Below, one piece after another: positions 46,623 through 56,345 of a stretch of 64,000 bases of DNA. The DNA comes from Andreprevotia sp. IGB-42 (GTDB taxonomy: Bacteria > Pseudomonadota > Gammaproteobacteria > Burkholderiales > Chitinibacteraceae). The translations under genes and the position numbers were made by a program. Location of the stretch: assembly GCF_009848685.1 (NCBI RefSeq), contig NZ_WXTX01000004.1:62001-126000 (forward strand), written 5' to 3'. The first letter of the stretch is position 1, and every line of letters begins with the position of its first letter. Below the pieces are notes generated by a model that was given only the letters and a program-made list of their open reading frames with translations, made no database searches and had not been told where the DNA came from.

Positions 46623-48053
46623 ATGCCAGCCATTGCACCCTCCACCCCGTCAACGGCGCTTGTGTGGCTGCGCCGCGACCTGCGGCTGCACGATCATGCG
46701 GCGCTGTACCACGCACTGAAACAGCACGCACGCGTGATCGTGGCATTCGTGTTCGATACCGATATCCTCGCCGGCTTGCCGCGCGCAGACCGCCGTGTCG
46801 ACTTCATCCACGCCAGCCTGCAAGCGCTGAAGGCGGAATTGCAGGCAGCGGGCAGCGATCTGGTGGTGCGCCATGCCAGTGCGACCGGGGCCATCGTGCA
46901 ATTGGCGGCCGAACTGGAGGCGGTGGCGGTGTACGCCAACCGCGATTACGAGCCCGCAGCCATCGCGCGCGACCGGGCAGTGGCCGCGGCGCTGCAGCAA
47001 CGGCATATCGATTTTTTCAGTTTCAAGGACCAGGTGGTGTTCGAGCAGGACGAAGTGCTGACGCAAAGCGGCGGCATGTACAGCGTCTTCACGCCGTACA
47101 AGCGTGCCTGGCTGGCCAAGCTGGATGACTTTTACGTCAGGCCCTACCCGGTACGCGCGTATCTCCAAAACCTGGCCGCCCTGCCGACACAGCCGTTTCC
47201 GTCGTTACAGGAACTCGGCTTTACCCCCACCGATCTTGCCGTGCTGAAAATCACGCCGGGTGCGGTGGGGGGTGAAGCGTTATTCGACGATTTCAGCCAG
47301 CGGATCGATCGCTACCATGAGCGGCGCGATTTTCCGGCCAGCAAGGGGCCGTCCTATCTGTCGGTGCACCTGCGTTTCGGCACCGTGTCGATCCGCGAGC
47401 TGGTGGCGCATGCATGGCGTCAGGGCGGCGCGGGGGCGGAAACGTGGCTTTCCGAGCTGATCTGGCGCGATTTCTACCAGCAAATCCTCTGGCACCGCCC
47501 GGACGTGGCACAACACGCGTTCAAGCCGGAATACGATGCGCTGCCCTTCCCCAACGATGCGGCGCTGTTCGCCGCATGGTGCGATGGTCGTACCGGCTAC
47601 CCGCTGGTGGATGCCGCCATGCGCCAGCTCAACAGCAGCGGCTACATGCATAACCGGCTGCGCATGGTGACCGCCAGTTTCCTCGTCAAGGACCTGCTGA
47701 TCGACTGGCGCCGGGGCGAACTTTATTTCGCGGAAAAGCTGATCGATTTCGACCTGGCGGCCAACAATGGCGGCTGGCAATGGGCGGCCAGCACCGGCTG
47801 TGATGCGCAGCCGTACTTCCGCATTTTCAACCCGGTTACCCAATCAGAAAAGTTCGATGCAGACGGGCGCTTCATCAAGCGTTATTGTCCGGAGCTAGCC
47901 GGCCTGGAAGGCAAGGCCATCCATGCACCGTGGCTGGCCAAGCCGCTGGTGCTGGCCGCTGCCGGTATCCGGTTGGGCGTGGATTACCCGGAACCGGTGG
48001 TCGAGCATGCCATCCAGCGCGACAAGGCGCTGGCACTGTTCAAGCGCACTTAG
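46623..48053 (+). CDS. phrB: Deoxyribodipyrimidine photo-lyase
   Basis: About 476 residues; AGGG lies five bases before the ATG at 46623, and an overlapping ATG at 46620 is possible. The N-terminal antenna domain starts ALVWLRRDLRLHDHAAL. The FAD domain has GPSYLSVHLRFGTVSIREL, WLSELIWRDFYQQIL, CDGRTGYPLVDAAMRQL and DFDLAANNGGWQWAASTGCDAQPYFRIFNP, the last with Trp residues of the electron-transfer chain. It repairs cyclobutane pyrimidine dimers using light, as a class I CPD photolyase. Its stop codon overlaps the stop of the convergent next gene. Confidence 0.94.
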   Translation: MPAIAPSTPSTALVWLRRDLRLHDHAALYHALKQHARVIVAFVFDTDILAGLPRADRRVDFIHASLQALKAELQAAGSDLVVRHASATGAIVQLAAELEAVAVYANRDYEPAAIARDRAVAAALQQRHIDFFSFKDQVVFEQDEVLTQSGGMYSVFTPYKRAWLAKLDDFYVRPYPVRAYLQNLAALPTQPFPSLQELGFTPTDLAVLKITPGAVGGEALFDDFSQRIDRYHERRDFPASKGPSYLSVHLRFGTVSIRELVAHAWRQGGAGAETWLSELIWRDFYQQILWHRPDVAQHAFKPEYDALPFPNDAALFAAWCDGRTGYPLVDAAMRQLNSSGYMHNRLRMVTASFLVKDLLIDWRRGELYFAEKLIDFDLAANNGGWQWAASTGCDAQPYFRIFNPVTQSEKFDADGRFIKRYCPELAGLEGKAIHAPWLAKPLVLAAAGIRLGVDYPEPVVEHAIQRDKALALFKRT

Positions 48054-48766
48054 CCGGTACTGCCCAGCCAGCGCAGCAGGAAAAAGCCACCAAACAGGAT
48101 GGGCTGGTGTACCAGGTAAACCAGCAGACTGTGCCGGCCGCAATACAGCAGCCAGCGTGGCGCGCCAGTGCCGATGCGTGCCAGCCACGCCGGTTGCACC
48201 AAGCCACGCCGTTGCCAGAGCGCACCGATGGCAATCCCGATCAGCACCACGCCCAGCCATGGGAAGACGGGCACGAAATCCTCGGTTTGTGGCCGCTGGC
48301 TGACAAAGCCGATCCAGCTCCACACCTTGGGGTTGAAGATGGGCGACTGCAGCGTCAGCCCCGCCACCAGCACGGCGATACCCAGCCACAGGTTGTGGCG
48401 CCCCAGCGGCACGCAGGCGCGCCCGATCAACAGGGCGAGCGCCACAAAATGCAGGATGCCGAAGTAGATATAGCCATCCGGGAAAAACTGCATGCTGCCC
48501 ACGGTAACCAGCGCTGCAGCAGCAGCTATCTGCAACCAGCGGCGGCCGAAGCCTGCATACGCCTGCTGGCTGGCCAGCACCAAGCTCACACCCGCCAGCA
48601 GCAGGAAGCAGCTGACGATGACGTCGCGCCACGCCATCCAGCCCCAACCTTCCAGCAAGCGGAAATGGGTGTGGCCGAACAATGTGGTGTCGTAGCAGAA
48701 ATGGTAGGCCACCATCATCAGCACGGCACCGCCGCGCAATGCATCGATCGAGGGAAGTCGCTTCAT
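48050..48766 (-). CDS. Membrane acetyltransferase-like protein (HGSNAT catalytic / DUF1624 family)
   Basis: A 238-residue membrane protein with about seven hydrophobic segments; the frame upstream of the ATG at 48766 is basic and unsupported. RLPSIDALRGGAVLMMVAYHFCYD is the family start, with the His thought to receive an acetyl group in the human lysosomal relative. GILHFVALALLIG, PVFPWLGVVLIGIAIG and GRHSLLVYLVHQPI also fit. It would transfer acetyl groups across the inner membrane to an envelope glycan, but the acceptor is unknown. Its last codons overlap those of phrB on the opposite strand by four bases. Confidence 0.82.
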   Translation of the reverse strand: MKRLPSIDALRGGAVLMMVAYHFCYDTTLFGHTHFRLLEGWGWMAWRDVIVSCFLLLAGVSLVLASQQAYAGFGRRWLQIAAAAALVTVGSMQFFPDGYIYFGILHFVALALLIGRACVPLGRHNLWLGIAVLVAGLTLQSPIFNPKVWSWIGFVSQRPQTEDFVPVFPWLGVVLIGIAIGALWQRRGLVQPAWLARIGTGAPRWLLYCGRHSLLVYLVHQPILFGGFFLLRWLGSTG

Positions 48767-48863
48767 GCCGCGAGTATAACGACGCTGGCGCAGATGTTGG
48801 CGGCCTCGCCGCGACTGCCGGCAACGGGCGGCGCCAGGCTGGCTGCGCTGGCTGCTGCCGCGC

Positions 48864-49922
48864 TCAGGCCACCTGCAGCTTGCCCGGCCTGTAGCGGCGG
48901 GCCATGCGCGCCAGCGGCACCGGCACGATGCGTGGCCCCTGGCCGGCGGCACCGAAGGCTTCGAAGCGTGCCTCGCAGACCTCGCGCATCGCGGCAATCG
49001 CGGATTTGAGGTAACTGCGCGGATCGAAATCAGCCGGATGCTCGTGCAGGTGGCGACGTATGGCGGCAGTCATTGCCAGCCGCAGGTCGGTATCGATATT
49101 GATCTTGCGCACGCCATAGCGGATGGCCCGCTGGATTTCCGCCACCGGCACCCCCCAGGTCGGCTTGACCGCCCCACCGTACGTGCGCACCGCATCCAGC
49201 AGCTCCTGCGGCACGCTGGATGAACCATGCAGCACTAGGTGCGTATCCGGGATGGCCGCGTGGATGTCACGGATGCGCTCGATCGCCAGCACTTCGCCAT
49301 CGGGCGGTGCGGAAAACTTGTACGCGCCGTGGCTGGTGCCGATGGCGATGGCCAGTGCGTCCACCCCCGTGGCCGCAACGAAAGCACACGCCTGTTGCGG
49401 ATCGGTCAGCAGTTCTGCATGGCTGAGCGCGCGGTTGGCGCCCACGCCATCCTCCGCTTCGCCCACGCCGGTATCCAGCCGGCCCAGGCAGCCCAGCTCA
49501 CCCTCCACCGATACGCCACGCGCATGCGCGGCCTGCACCACGTCGCGGGTGACCGCGACGTTGTAATCGTAATCGGCCGGTGTGGCGCCATCTGCCTGCA
49601 GCGACCCATCCATCATCACGCTGGAAAAGCCCATATCCATCGCGCTGCGGCATACCTGCGGCGTGGTGCCATGATCCTGATGCATCACGATCACCAGATC
49701 CGGGTAGCTCTTCAGCGCCCCTTCGATCAGCTTCTGCAGGAAGGCCTCGCCCGCATAACGGCGTGCCCCGGCAGATGCCTGCAGAATGACGGGGCTATCG
49801 GTCGCGCTGGCCGCCTGCAGGATGGCATGCAGCTGCTCGAGGTTGTTGACGTTGAATGCAGGCACGCCATAGCCGGAATCGGCCGCGTGATCGAGAACCT
49901 GGCGTAACGAAGCGATTGGCAT
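48864..49922 (-). CDS. fbaA: Class II fructose-bisphosphate aldolase
   Basis: A 352-residue zinc aldolase of the subtype often found in betaproteobacteria and Calvin-cycle operons. The ATG at 49922 has a full AGGAGG five bases upstream; the upstream frame is ignored. Motifs: [23 protein letters not shown] with metal-binding His, [31 protein letters not shown] and VLHGSSSVP. It splits fructose-1,6-bisphosphate into triose phosphates. It is transcribed alone, or with the acetyltransferase-like gene 97 bases downstream. Confidence 0.95.
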   Translation of the reverse strand: MPIASLRQVLDHAADSGYGVPAFNVNNLEQLHAILQAASATDSPVILQASAGARRYAGEAFLQKLIEGALKSYPDLVIVMHQDHGTTPQVCRSAMDMGFSSVMMDGSLQADGATPADYDYNVAVTRDVVQAAHARGVSVEGELGCLGRLDTGVGEAEDGVGANRALSHAELLTDPQQACAFVAATGVDALAIAIGTSHGAYKFSAPPDGEVLAIERIRDIHAAIPDTHLVLHGSSSVPQELLDAVRTYGGAVKPTWGVPVAEIQRAIRYGVRKINIDTDLRLAMTAAIRRHLHEHPADFDPRSYLKSAIAAMREVCEARFEAFGAAGQGPRIVPVPLARMARRYRPGKLQVA

Positions 49923-50063
49923 GGCTGCCTCCTGGGCGGTTGCTTGTGCAATGCACAAACGATAGCCCTGCCGGCAAGCCAACCCCAATCGGGATATTCG
50001 GCATTGGGGAAAGCCCGCAAACCATTGCTTCATATGATTTTTTCATGCCACGCCTCAAAACAG

Positions 50064-50088
50064 AAGGCCGTCATGACGACGGCCTTTT
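50064..50088. terminator. Terminator after the PilZ-like unknown gene
   Basis: A 9-bp perfect stem AAGGCCGTC / GACGGCCTT with a five-base loop, 19 bases after the stop of the minus-strand gene. On the plus side four T residues follow; on the minus side the T run is broken (TTCTGTTTT), so efficiency there is uncertain. Confidence 0.55.
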
Positions 50089-50106
50089 GCGGGCATGCCC
50101 GGCAGG

Positions 50107-51735
50107 TCAGCGCGCCTGGCCTGCCGGCACCACGTGCACACGCTCGTAATCGACACCACGCTCGATCAGCGTCTCCACGCGTACCTTGCGGATGATCTCG
50201 CCATCCCACCACTCCACCAGCCGGCCACGGCGGAACCAGCCCACCGGCACCAGCAAGGTCAGCGGCGCTTTCAGGCTGGTCACCGCCGGCAGCGACAAGC
50301 CCTCGCTCCAGCCACGGCGATCAGAATGCGCAAGCTCCACCGGGCGCAACATCGCCGCGAATGGCTGGCCGGGCAACAAGCGCACCCCGATGGACAGCCA
50401 GGTTTCGCCTTCATGCTCTTCCTGCTGCAGCCAGCGCACCACGGCGGCAAAATGCTTGCCATCCAGATCCACGGCGATCAGCTGTTGCAGCGCAATGCGT
50501 GCGCCATCGACAGCGCGGCGTACCAGGCGCAGACCCTGCGCGGATTCGTTGCGTACCTGCCATGGCTCGCGCACCGGCGCGTCTACCTTGGGCTTGATGC
50601 CACTGGGCGCGCGCTGACCGAACAGCGCAAAGCGCACGGCATCTTCTTCCTTGAGTGTGGACGGGCCATCGTCGGGCGGGCCGAACTCGGTGCCACCGAT
50701 CAGCAAAGTCTGCTTGGCCAGGCCGAACACCACCTCGATGCTGCGATTGGTCGAATGGCGGGTGGAACGGTCACTCTGGTGCTCGCACCAGGTACGGTAT
50801 ACATCCACCAGCAGCCCTTCGATCACGCTGCCGGCAAACTGCGTGCCGAGGCCCAGTTTCTCCGGGTTCTCGCCCTGGCGCAGCAGCTTGATGCGGCGCG
50901 ACAACGCTTGCGCCAGCTGGAAAGTATCGAGTTCACGGATGTTCGGCCCTGCCAGACGTGGTTCCACGCGGCGCGGTGGCCCGGGTTCATCCAGGTCGAT
51001 CTGCAGGCTGCCGCGGCCCGGCAGCGATGGCGCCAGTTCGGAGAGCGGTGCGCGCTGTGCCAGCATGGGCAGGCGCTCATCCAGCCAAAGAATCTGCCGG
51101 CCGGTAAAGTGGAATGGCGACGCGCCGGACAGCAACAACACCTGAATGAATACCTGCTGCGGTGTCGCAACGCCAGACAAGGTCAGCAAGCTGTCCTTGG
51201 CCGGTTTTTCCGCCAGGTTGTGGGCTTCGGCAATGCGGTAGTAGTCGAACAGCTGTTGCCACAGCACATCGGGAATGGGCTGGAACACAAGTAGTGATTC
51301 ACGTGCGCGCAAGCTCAGGTAACGCAAGCTGCGCTGCGCCAGCAGCGCCTGATGTTCAATGGCCTCGGCCACGCCATCAAGGGCTGCACGCCAGCAACGC
51401 GCATAAGCACGCCCCATCAACTCCCACAGGTGGCAAATGCCATGCCAGGTCTTGGCTTCATCCGGCGCCAGCGGCAGCGCACGGCCCAGGATGCGATCGA
51501 TCAGTGCGCCCTGCGTGTTGTGTATGGGCTCACGCAGCAACTCGAGTATCTTCAGGGTTTCATACGGTTGAATCGGGCTATCTATCAGCGCTTCAAGCGC
51601 ATCGACAAATTCGGAATGCACAACGGGTGCATTAATCAGGGGCAGCAGCTGCAACCAGGCCTTGGCCGAACGTGCGTCTTCGAAAGGCGGCGTGGTCAGG
51701 CCGCTGGCAACGGGCAGGCGCGTCAAGTCAGTCAT
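50107..51735 (-). CDS. Conserved hypothetical protein with a PilZ-like motif
   Basis: A 542-residue cytoplasmic protein starting at the ATG with AGGA six bases upstream (a GTG one codon earlier is possible). There is no signal peptide or membrane segment. The first 350 residues are helical and leucine-rich, with no motif I recognise. Near residue 405 the sequence WQVRNESAQGLRLVRR contains N-x-S-x-x-G, the second half of the c-di-GMP-binding PilZ pattern, and the remaining 130 residues look beta-rich. Two c-di-GMP enzymes are encoded in this window, so an effector role is possible but unproven. It is 8 bases from the HIT gene stop and probably co-transcribed. Confidence 0.55.
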   Translation of the reverse strand: MTDLTRLPVASGLTTPPFEDARSAKAWLQLLPLINAPVVHSEFVDALEALIDSPIQPYETLKILELLREPIHNTQGALIDRILGRALPLAPDEAKTWHGICHLWELMGRAYARCWRAALDGVAEAIEHQALLAQRSLRYLSLRARESLLVFQPIPDVLWQQLFDYYRIAEAHNLAEKPAKDSLLTLSGVATPQQVFIQVLLLSGASPFHFTGRQILWLDERLPMLAQRAPLSELAPSLPGRGSLQIDLDEPGPPRRVEPRLAGPNIRELDTFQLAQALSRRIKLLRQGENPEKLGLGTQFAGSVIEGLLVDVYRTWCEHQSDRSTRHSTNRSIEVVFGLAKQTLLIGGTEFGPPDDGPSTLKEEDAVRFALFGQRAPSGIKPKVDAPVREPWQVRNESAQGLRLVRRAVDGARIALQQLIAVDLDGKHFAAVVRWLQQEEHEGETWLSIGVRLLPGQPFAAMLRPVELAHSDRRGWSEGLSLPAVTSLKAPLTLLVPVGWFRRGRLVEWWDGEIIRKVRVETLIERGVDYERVHVVPAGQAR

Positions 51736-51743
51736 CACCGATC

Positions 51744-52172
51744 CTATGCTAGCGAGGCGTCAAACAAGGCGCTGATACGAGCGCGTAGTTGAGTCAGTTG
51801 AGCCGCCGAAACCGGCGGCACGGCGTCCGGGCGGCGCGGGGCCGCCCAGATCGGGTTAGGGAAATGCTGATCTTCCCGCCAGCGCGGGATCACGTGCCAA
51901 TGCAGGTGCGGCACGACGTTACCCAGGCTGGCCAGATTGATCTTGTCGGGGTCAAGTGTAGCCCGGATTGCGGCTTCAACGGCAAACACCCGCTGCATCA
52001 GTGCATTTTGTACATCAGATGCCAGCTCGCTCATCTCTGCATGGTGGGCGTTCAGGATGACCCGGCAAAAGCCCGGATAGCCCGCTTCGTCAGCCAGCAC
52101 GACGCGGCAGAGCGCATCACTGGCCAGCAATTCACCGCCTGTTTCCACGCAAAGCGCGCAGTGTTCATCCAT
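51744..52172 (-). CDS. HIT family nucleotide-binding protein
   Basis: A 142-residue protein; the ATG at 52172 has AGGAA six bases upstream. The histidine triad HLHWHVIPR (about residues 97-105) and the preceding NLASLGNVVPHLH are clear, and the N-terminal CALC pair may bind zinc. HIT proteins hydrolyse nucleotide phosphoramidates or dinucleoside polyphosphates; the substrate here is unknown. It is the first gene of a two-gene set with the PilZ-like protein. Confidence 0.9.
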   Translation of the reverse strand: MDEHCALCVETGGELLASDALCRVVLADEAGYPGFCRVILNAHHAEMSELASDVQNALMQRVFAVEAAIRATLDPDKINLASLGNVVPHLHWHVIPRWREDQHFPNPIWAAPRRPDAVPPVSAAQLTQLRARISALFDASLA

Positions 52173-52225
52173 CGCCGTTTCCTTATGTTGGGCTGAATTA
52201 TTTAACAAGCGGCAGAGATAAACAA

Positions 52226-52255
52226 CGGGGGTGTAACCTTACAGTCACACCCCCG
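52226..52255 (-). terminator. Terminator after the FAD/FeS oxidoreductase gene
   Basis: CGGGGGTGT (52226-52234) pairs with ACACCCCCG (52247-52255) over a 12-base loop. On the minus strand it is followed by TTGTTTA and lies 25 bases after the oxidoreductase stop. Confidence 0.7.
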
Positions 52256-52279
52256 CTGTTTTCCGGTCAAAAATCCGGC

Positions 52280-55200
52280 TTAAAGGAGCACACGCTCGAT
52301 ACCGCCATTGCGTGCTTTTTCAACGTAATCGGGCATCCAGTCCGCGCCCAGCACATGCCTGGCGATCTCGACAACGATGTAATCTGCGTCTGTACCGGCG
52401 TCGTCATTGTAACGCTGCAAACCCTGCATGCACGACGGGCAGCTTGTGAGGATTTTCACAGGCGTATCCACCGGGCCACCCTCGGCCACGGCCTGCGCGC
52501 GCAGCTTGTCTGCGCCCTTGATCATTTCCTCTTCCTTACGGAAACGCACCTGCGTGGCGATGTGCGGCAACGAGGTACCGAAGGTGCCCGATTCGCCGCA
52601 GCAGCGGTCGTTAAGGTCCACCTGCGTGCCCATCAGCTGGTTGGCCACGTCGATACCCTTGTATTGCTTCATCGGCGTGTGGCATGGCTCGTGGTACATG
52701 TAGCGGGTACCGGCCACGCCTTCCAGGCGCACGCCTTTCTCCAGCAGGTATTCGTGGATGTCCAGCAAGCGGCAACCGGGGAAAATCTGCTCGAACTGGT
52801 ACTTCTGCAACTGATCCATGCAGGTACCGCAACTGACGATCACGGTCTTGATGTCCAGATAATTGAGCGTATTGGCCACGCGGTGGAACAGCACGCGGTT
52901 ATCGGTGGTGATCTTGTCGCCCTTGTCGGCCTGGCCGGACGAGGTTTGCGGGTAGCCGCAGCACAGGTAGCCCGGCGGCAATACCGTGGTGGTGCCCACA
53001 TGCCACAGCATCGCCTGCGTGGCGAGGCCGACCTGGCTGAACAGCCGCTCCGAACCGCAACCGGGGAAGTAGAACACCGATTCCTGCTCTTCCACCGGCT
53101 GCACCGGGTTGCGGATCACCGGGATGGTAGCGGCGTCTTCCACGTCCAGCAGCGCACGCGCAGTCTTCTTCGGCAACTTGCCCGGCATGGGCTTGTTGAT
53201 GAAGTGGATGATCTGCGTCTTGATGGGCGGTTTGCCCACGGTGGCCGGTGGCTGTTTCTTGAACGCGTTGGTGAGGCCCAGCTTCTTGCCCAGGTTATAA
53301 CCGATGCGCTGCGCCATCACGCCCCACTCGATCGATACCTTGCGCACCAGCTTGATGGTGGCTGGATCCTTGAGTGTAAGGAAAGCCATACCCAGTGCGG
53401 AGACCGGATTGAACTTCTTCTTGCCTTCCTTACGCAGGAAATTGCGCATGGCCACCGACACGTCGCCGAAGTCAATTTTCACAGGACACGGGTTCAGGCA
53501 GCGATGGCACACGGTACAGTGATCGGCCACGTCGCCCAGCTCGTCGAAATGCTTGAGCGATACGCCGCGGCGGGTCTGTTCCTCGTACAGGAATGCCTCG
53601 GTCAGCAGACCGGTCGCCAGGATCTTGTTGCGCGGGCTGTACAGCAGGTTGGCACGCGGCACGTGCGTGGTGCACACCGGCTTGCATTTGCCGCAGCGCA
53701 GGCAATCCTTGATCGAATCCGAAATCGCACCGATATCCGATTGCTCCAGGATCAGCGATTCCGCCCCCATCAGGCTGAACGACGGCGTATACGCGTTTTC
53801 GAGGTCGGCGCCCGGCAGCAGCTTGCCCTTGTTGAAGCGGCCGTGCGGGTCCACCTTGAGCTTGTAGGCTTCGAACGGCGCCAGCTCTTCGCGGGTGAGG
53901 AACTCGTACTTGGTGATGCCGATGCCGTGCTCGCCGGAAATCACGCCGTTGAGGTCGCGCGCAACCTGCATGATGCGCGCAACGGCCTTGTGCGCACGCT
54001 GCAGCATCGCATAATCGTCGGAGTTCACCGGCAGATTGGTGTGCACGTTGCCGTCACCGGCGTGCATGTGCAGCGCCACCCAGGTGCGGCCCTTGAGCAC
54101 CTGCTGGTGGATAAGCACGATGGCATCGAGGATGGGCTTTTCGTTGCGGCTGGCGAACATCGCTTCGAAGTCGGCCAGCAGCTCGCGTTTCCACGAAATG
54201 CGCAGCACAAAGTCGCGCAGCGCCAGGAACACGCTCTGCGGCTGTTCATCGGCACCCAGCTGCTTTTCCAGCGGCATGGTCGGGAACGTGGCGGTATACG
54301 CCTCGAACGCGTCATCCAGGTGATCGCGCACCCACTGCCAGTGCGTGCGTGCACGGACAATCAGCTCCAGCGCAGCGGTGCGGCGCTCGCCCACCAGTGC
54401 CTCGCGCGATAGCGGCGTATCGGCAAAGTCCACCGGCAGCGTGCCTTGCGAGAAGAACGCCTGCAGGCCGTCGAGCAACTCGAGCTTGTTGTCGATCGAC
54501 AGCTCGATGTTGATGCGCTCAATCGAATCCGAATACTCGCCCAGGCGTGGCAACGGGATCACCACGTCTTCGTTGATCTTGAACGCATTGGTGTGCTTGG
54601 CGATGGCCGCCGTGCGGGCGCGGTCCAGCCAGAATTTCTTGCGTTGCTCGCTGCTGGCGGCAATGAAGCCTTCGCCACCGCGCGCGTTGGCAAAACGCAC
54701 CACCTGCGATGCAGCCTCGCCCAGCGCTACTTCGTTGTCCGACACGATATCGGCAATCAGCACCATCTTGGGCCGGCCCTTGCTCTTGGCCTTGGTGGCA
54801 TAGCCCACCGCACGCACATAGCGCCAGTCCAGATGCTCCAGCCCGGCCAGTTGCACCGCCGGGTGCGCATCGAGGTAATCCTTGATTTCCACGATGGACG
54901 GCACGGCGCGGCTAACTTCGCCGAAGAACTCCAGGCACACGGTGCGGATATGATCCGGCATGCGATGCAGCACGAAGCGCGCGCTGGTGATCAGCCCGTC
55001 GGTCCCTTCCTTCTGCACGCCCGGCAGGCCGGCGAGGAATTTGTCGGTGACGTCCTTGCCCAGGCCCACCTTGCGGAATTGCTGGCCCGGCACCACCAGT
55101 GTTTCTTCGCCGATTTTCGTTTTGCCGTCCGGTTTGTAGGTGATCACGCGGAACGTGGCTTTTTCGGCATCGTGGATCTTGCCGAAGTTCTGGTCCATGC

Positions 55201-56182
55201 GTTCGATGAACTTCCAGTTGCCGTCCGGATCGACCATTTTCCAGGAAATCAGGTTGTCGAGCGCGGTACCCCACAGCACGGCCTTCTTGCCGCCGGCGTT
55301 CATCGCCACATTGCCGCCGATGCACGATGCATCGGCCGAGGTCGGGTCCACCGCAAACACCAGGCCGGCATCTTCCGCCGCTTCCATCACGCGGCGCGTG
55401 ACCACGCCGGCGCCGCACTGGATGGTGGCAACCTTGCCGGTATGGCCGGGAATCTCGATGAATTCCACGCCATTGTGGCGGTCGAGTTTTTCCGTATTGA
55501 TCACTGCCGACAGCGGGGTCAGCGGCACTGCACCACCGGTATAGCCGGTACCGCCACCACGCGGAATCACGGTGAGGCCCAGCTCGATACAGGCGGCAAC
55601 CAGCGGCGCCATTTCCTCTTCGGTATCGGGCGCCAGCACCACGAACGGGTATTCCACGCGCCAGTCGGTGGCATCGGTCACGTGCGATACGCGCGCCAGG
55701 CCATCAAAGCAGATGTTGTCGCGGCGCGTGTGCGCGCTCATGCGCTTCATCACCTTCTTGCGCAAGGCAGCCACATCGCGGAACTCGCGCTCGAACACAT
55801 CGACCGCCACCCGCGATTTGCTGATCAGTTGGCCAACCTGCGGGTTTTCCTGGCGGCGCTTCTCGATCTCGGACAAACGGTGATGCATCGCCCCGGTCAG
55901 CATCTTCAGCCGCTTGGGGTTTTCGAGCAGGTCATCCTCAAGGTACGGGTTGCGCTTGACCACCCAGATGTCACCCAGCACCTCGAACAGCATGCGCGCA
56001 GAGCGCCCGGTCACCCGTTGCTGGCGCAACTCGTCGAGCACCCGCCAACCGTCGTCACCCAGCAGGCGAATGACAATTTCACGATCAGAGAACGACGTAT
56101 AGTTGTACGGAATTTCGCGTAAACGCTCGGCGGTATGCGGCAGAACGGCTTCGGTGTGATCGGCGAGGGTATGATCGGGCAT
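52280..56182 (-). CDS. Fused FAD-binding / iron-sulfur oxidoreductase (DUF3683 type, D-lactate dehydrogenase-like)
   Basis: A 1300-residue protein. Residues 1 to about 165 form the N-terminal DUF3683-like part. A VAO-type FAD domain follows ([34 protein letters not shown]), then a FAD-oxidase C-domain with [13 protein letters not shown] and [13 protein letters not shown]. Near residue 826 come two 4Fe-4S motifs ([22 protein letters not shown]), and two CCG domains close the chain ([11 protein letters not shown] near 1075, CCGESGTFG near 1195, plus CGTC and CPSC). The fusion is equivalent to GlcD plus GlcF. It probably oxidises a 2-hydroxy acid such as D-lactate or glycolate and passes electrons to quinone; the substrate is inferred from relatives. 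Confidence 0.88.
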   Translation of the reverse strand: MPDHTLADHTEAVLPHTAERLREIPYNYTSFSDREIVIRLLGDDGWRVLDELRQQRVTGRSARMLFEVLGDIWVVKRNPYLEDDLLENPKRLKMLTGAMHHRLSEIEKRRQENPQVGQLISKSRVAVDVFEREFRDVAALRKKVMKRMSAHTRRDNICFDGLARVSHVTDATDWRVEYPFVVLAPDTEEEMAPLVAACIELGLTVIPRGGGTGYTGGAVPLTPLSAVINTEKLDRHNGVEFIEIPGHTGKVATIQCGAGVVTRRVMEAAEDAGLVFAVDPTSADASCIGGNVAMNAGGKKAVLWGTALDNLISWKMVDPDGNWKFIERMDQNFGKIHDAEKATFRVITYKPDGKTKIGEETLVVPGQQFRKVGLGKDVTDKFLAGLPGVQKEGTDGLITSARFVLHRMPDHIRTVCLEFFGEVSRAVPSIVEIKDYLDAHPAVQLAGLEHLDWRYVRAVGYATKAKSKGRPKMVLIADIVSDNEVALGEAASQVVRFANARGGEGFIAASSEQRKKFWLDRARTAAIAKHTNAFKINEDVVIPLPRLGEYSDSIERINIELSIDNKLELLDGLQAFFSQGTLPVDFADTPLSREALVGERRTAALELIVRARTHWQWVRDHLDDAFEAYTATFPTMPLEKQLGADEQPQSVFLALRDFVLRISWKRELLADFEAMFASRNEKPILDAIVLIHQQVLKGRTWVALHMHAGDGNVHTNLPVNSDDYAMLQRAHKAVARIMQVARDLNGVISGEHGIGITKYEFLTREELAPFEAYKLKVDPHGRFNKGKLLPGADLENAYTPSFSLMGAESLILEQSDIGAISDSIKDCLRCGKCKPVCTTHVPRANLLYSPRNKILATGLLTEAFLYEEQTRRGVSLKHFDELGDVADHCTVCHRCLNPCPVKIDFGDVSVAMRNFLRKEGKKKFNPVSALGMAFLTLKDPATIKLVRKVSIEWGVMAQRIGYNLGKKLGLTNAFKKQPPATVGKPPIKTQIIHFINKPMPGKLPKKTARALLDVEDAATIPVIRNPVQPVEEQESVFYFPGCGSERLFSQVGLATQAMLWHVGTTTVLPPGYLCCGYPQTSSGQADKGDKITTDNRVLFHRVANTLNYLDIKTVIVSCGTCMDQLQKYQFEQIFPGCRLLDIHEYLLEKGVRLEGVAGTRYMYHEPCHTPMKQYKGIDVANQLMGTQVDLNDRCCGESGTFGTSLPHIATQVRFRKEEEMIKGADKLRAQAVAEGGPVDTPVKILTSCPSCMQGLQRYNDDAGTDADYIVVEIARHVLGADWMPDYVEKARNGGIERVLL

Positions 56183-56345
56183 TACAAGCGATCTCGCAGG
56201 GCTGCTAAAGATCGGATTTTACCGGAATTTATCCCGGCTAAAGACCCATTTTAGTTAGGGCCTTTGTGTGATAAGCAGCAAATCGCCCCGGATCGGGGCA
56301 TGGATCGCCCGCCAGCCGGCTTGCCGGCTGCTGCTACGTCAATCG

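Noticed and set aside
54446-56122. 558-residue plus-strand frame opposite the FAD/FeS oxidoreductase
   Set aside because: Antisense to a gene with unmistakable FAD and iron-sulfur motifs; composition is Arg/His-rich and not protein-like.
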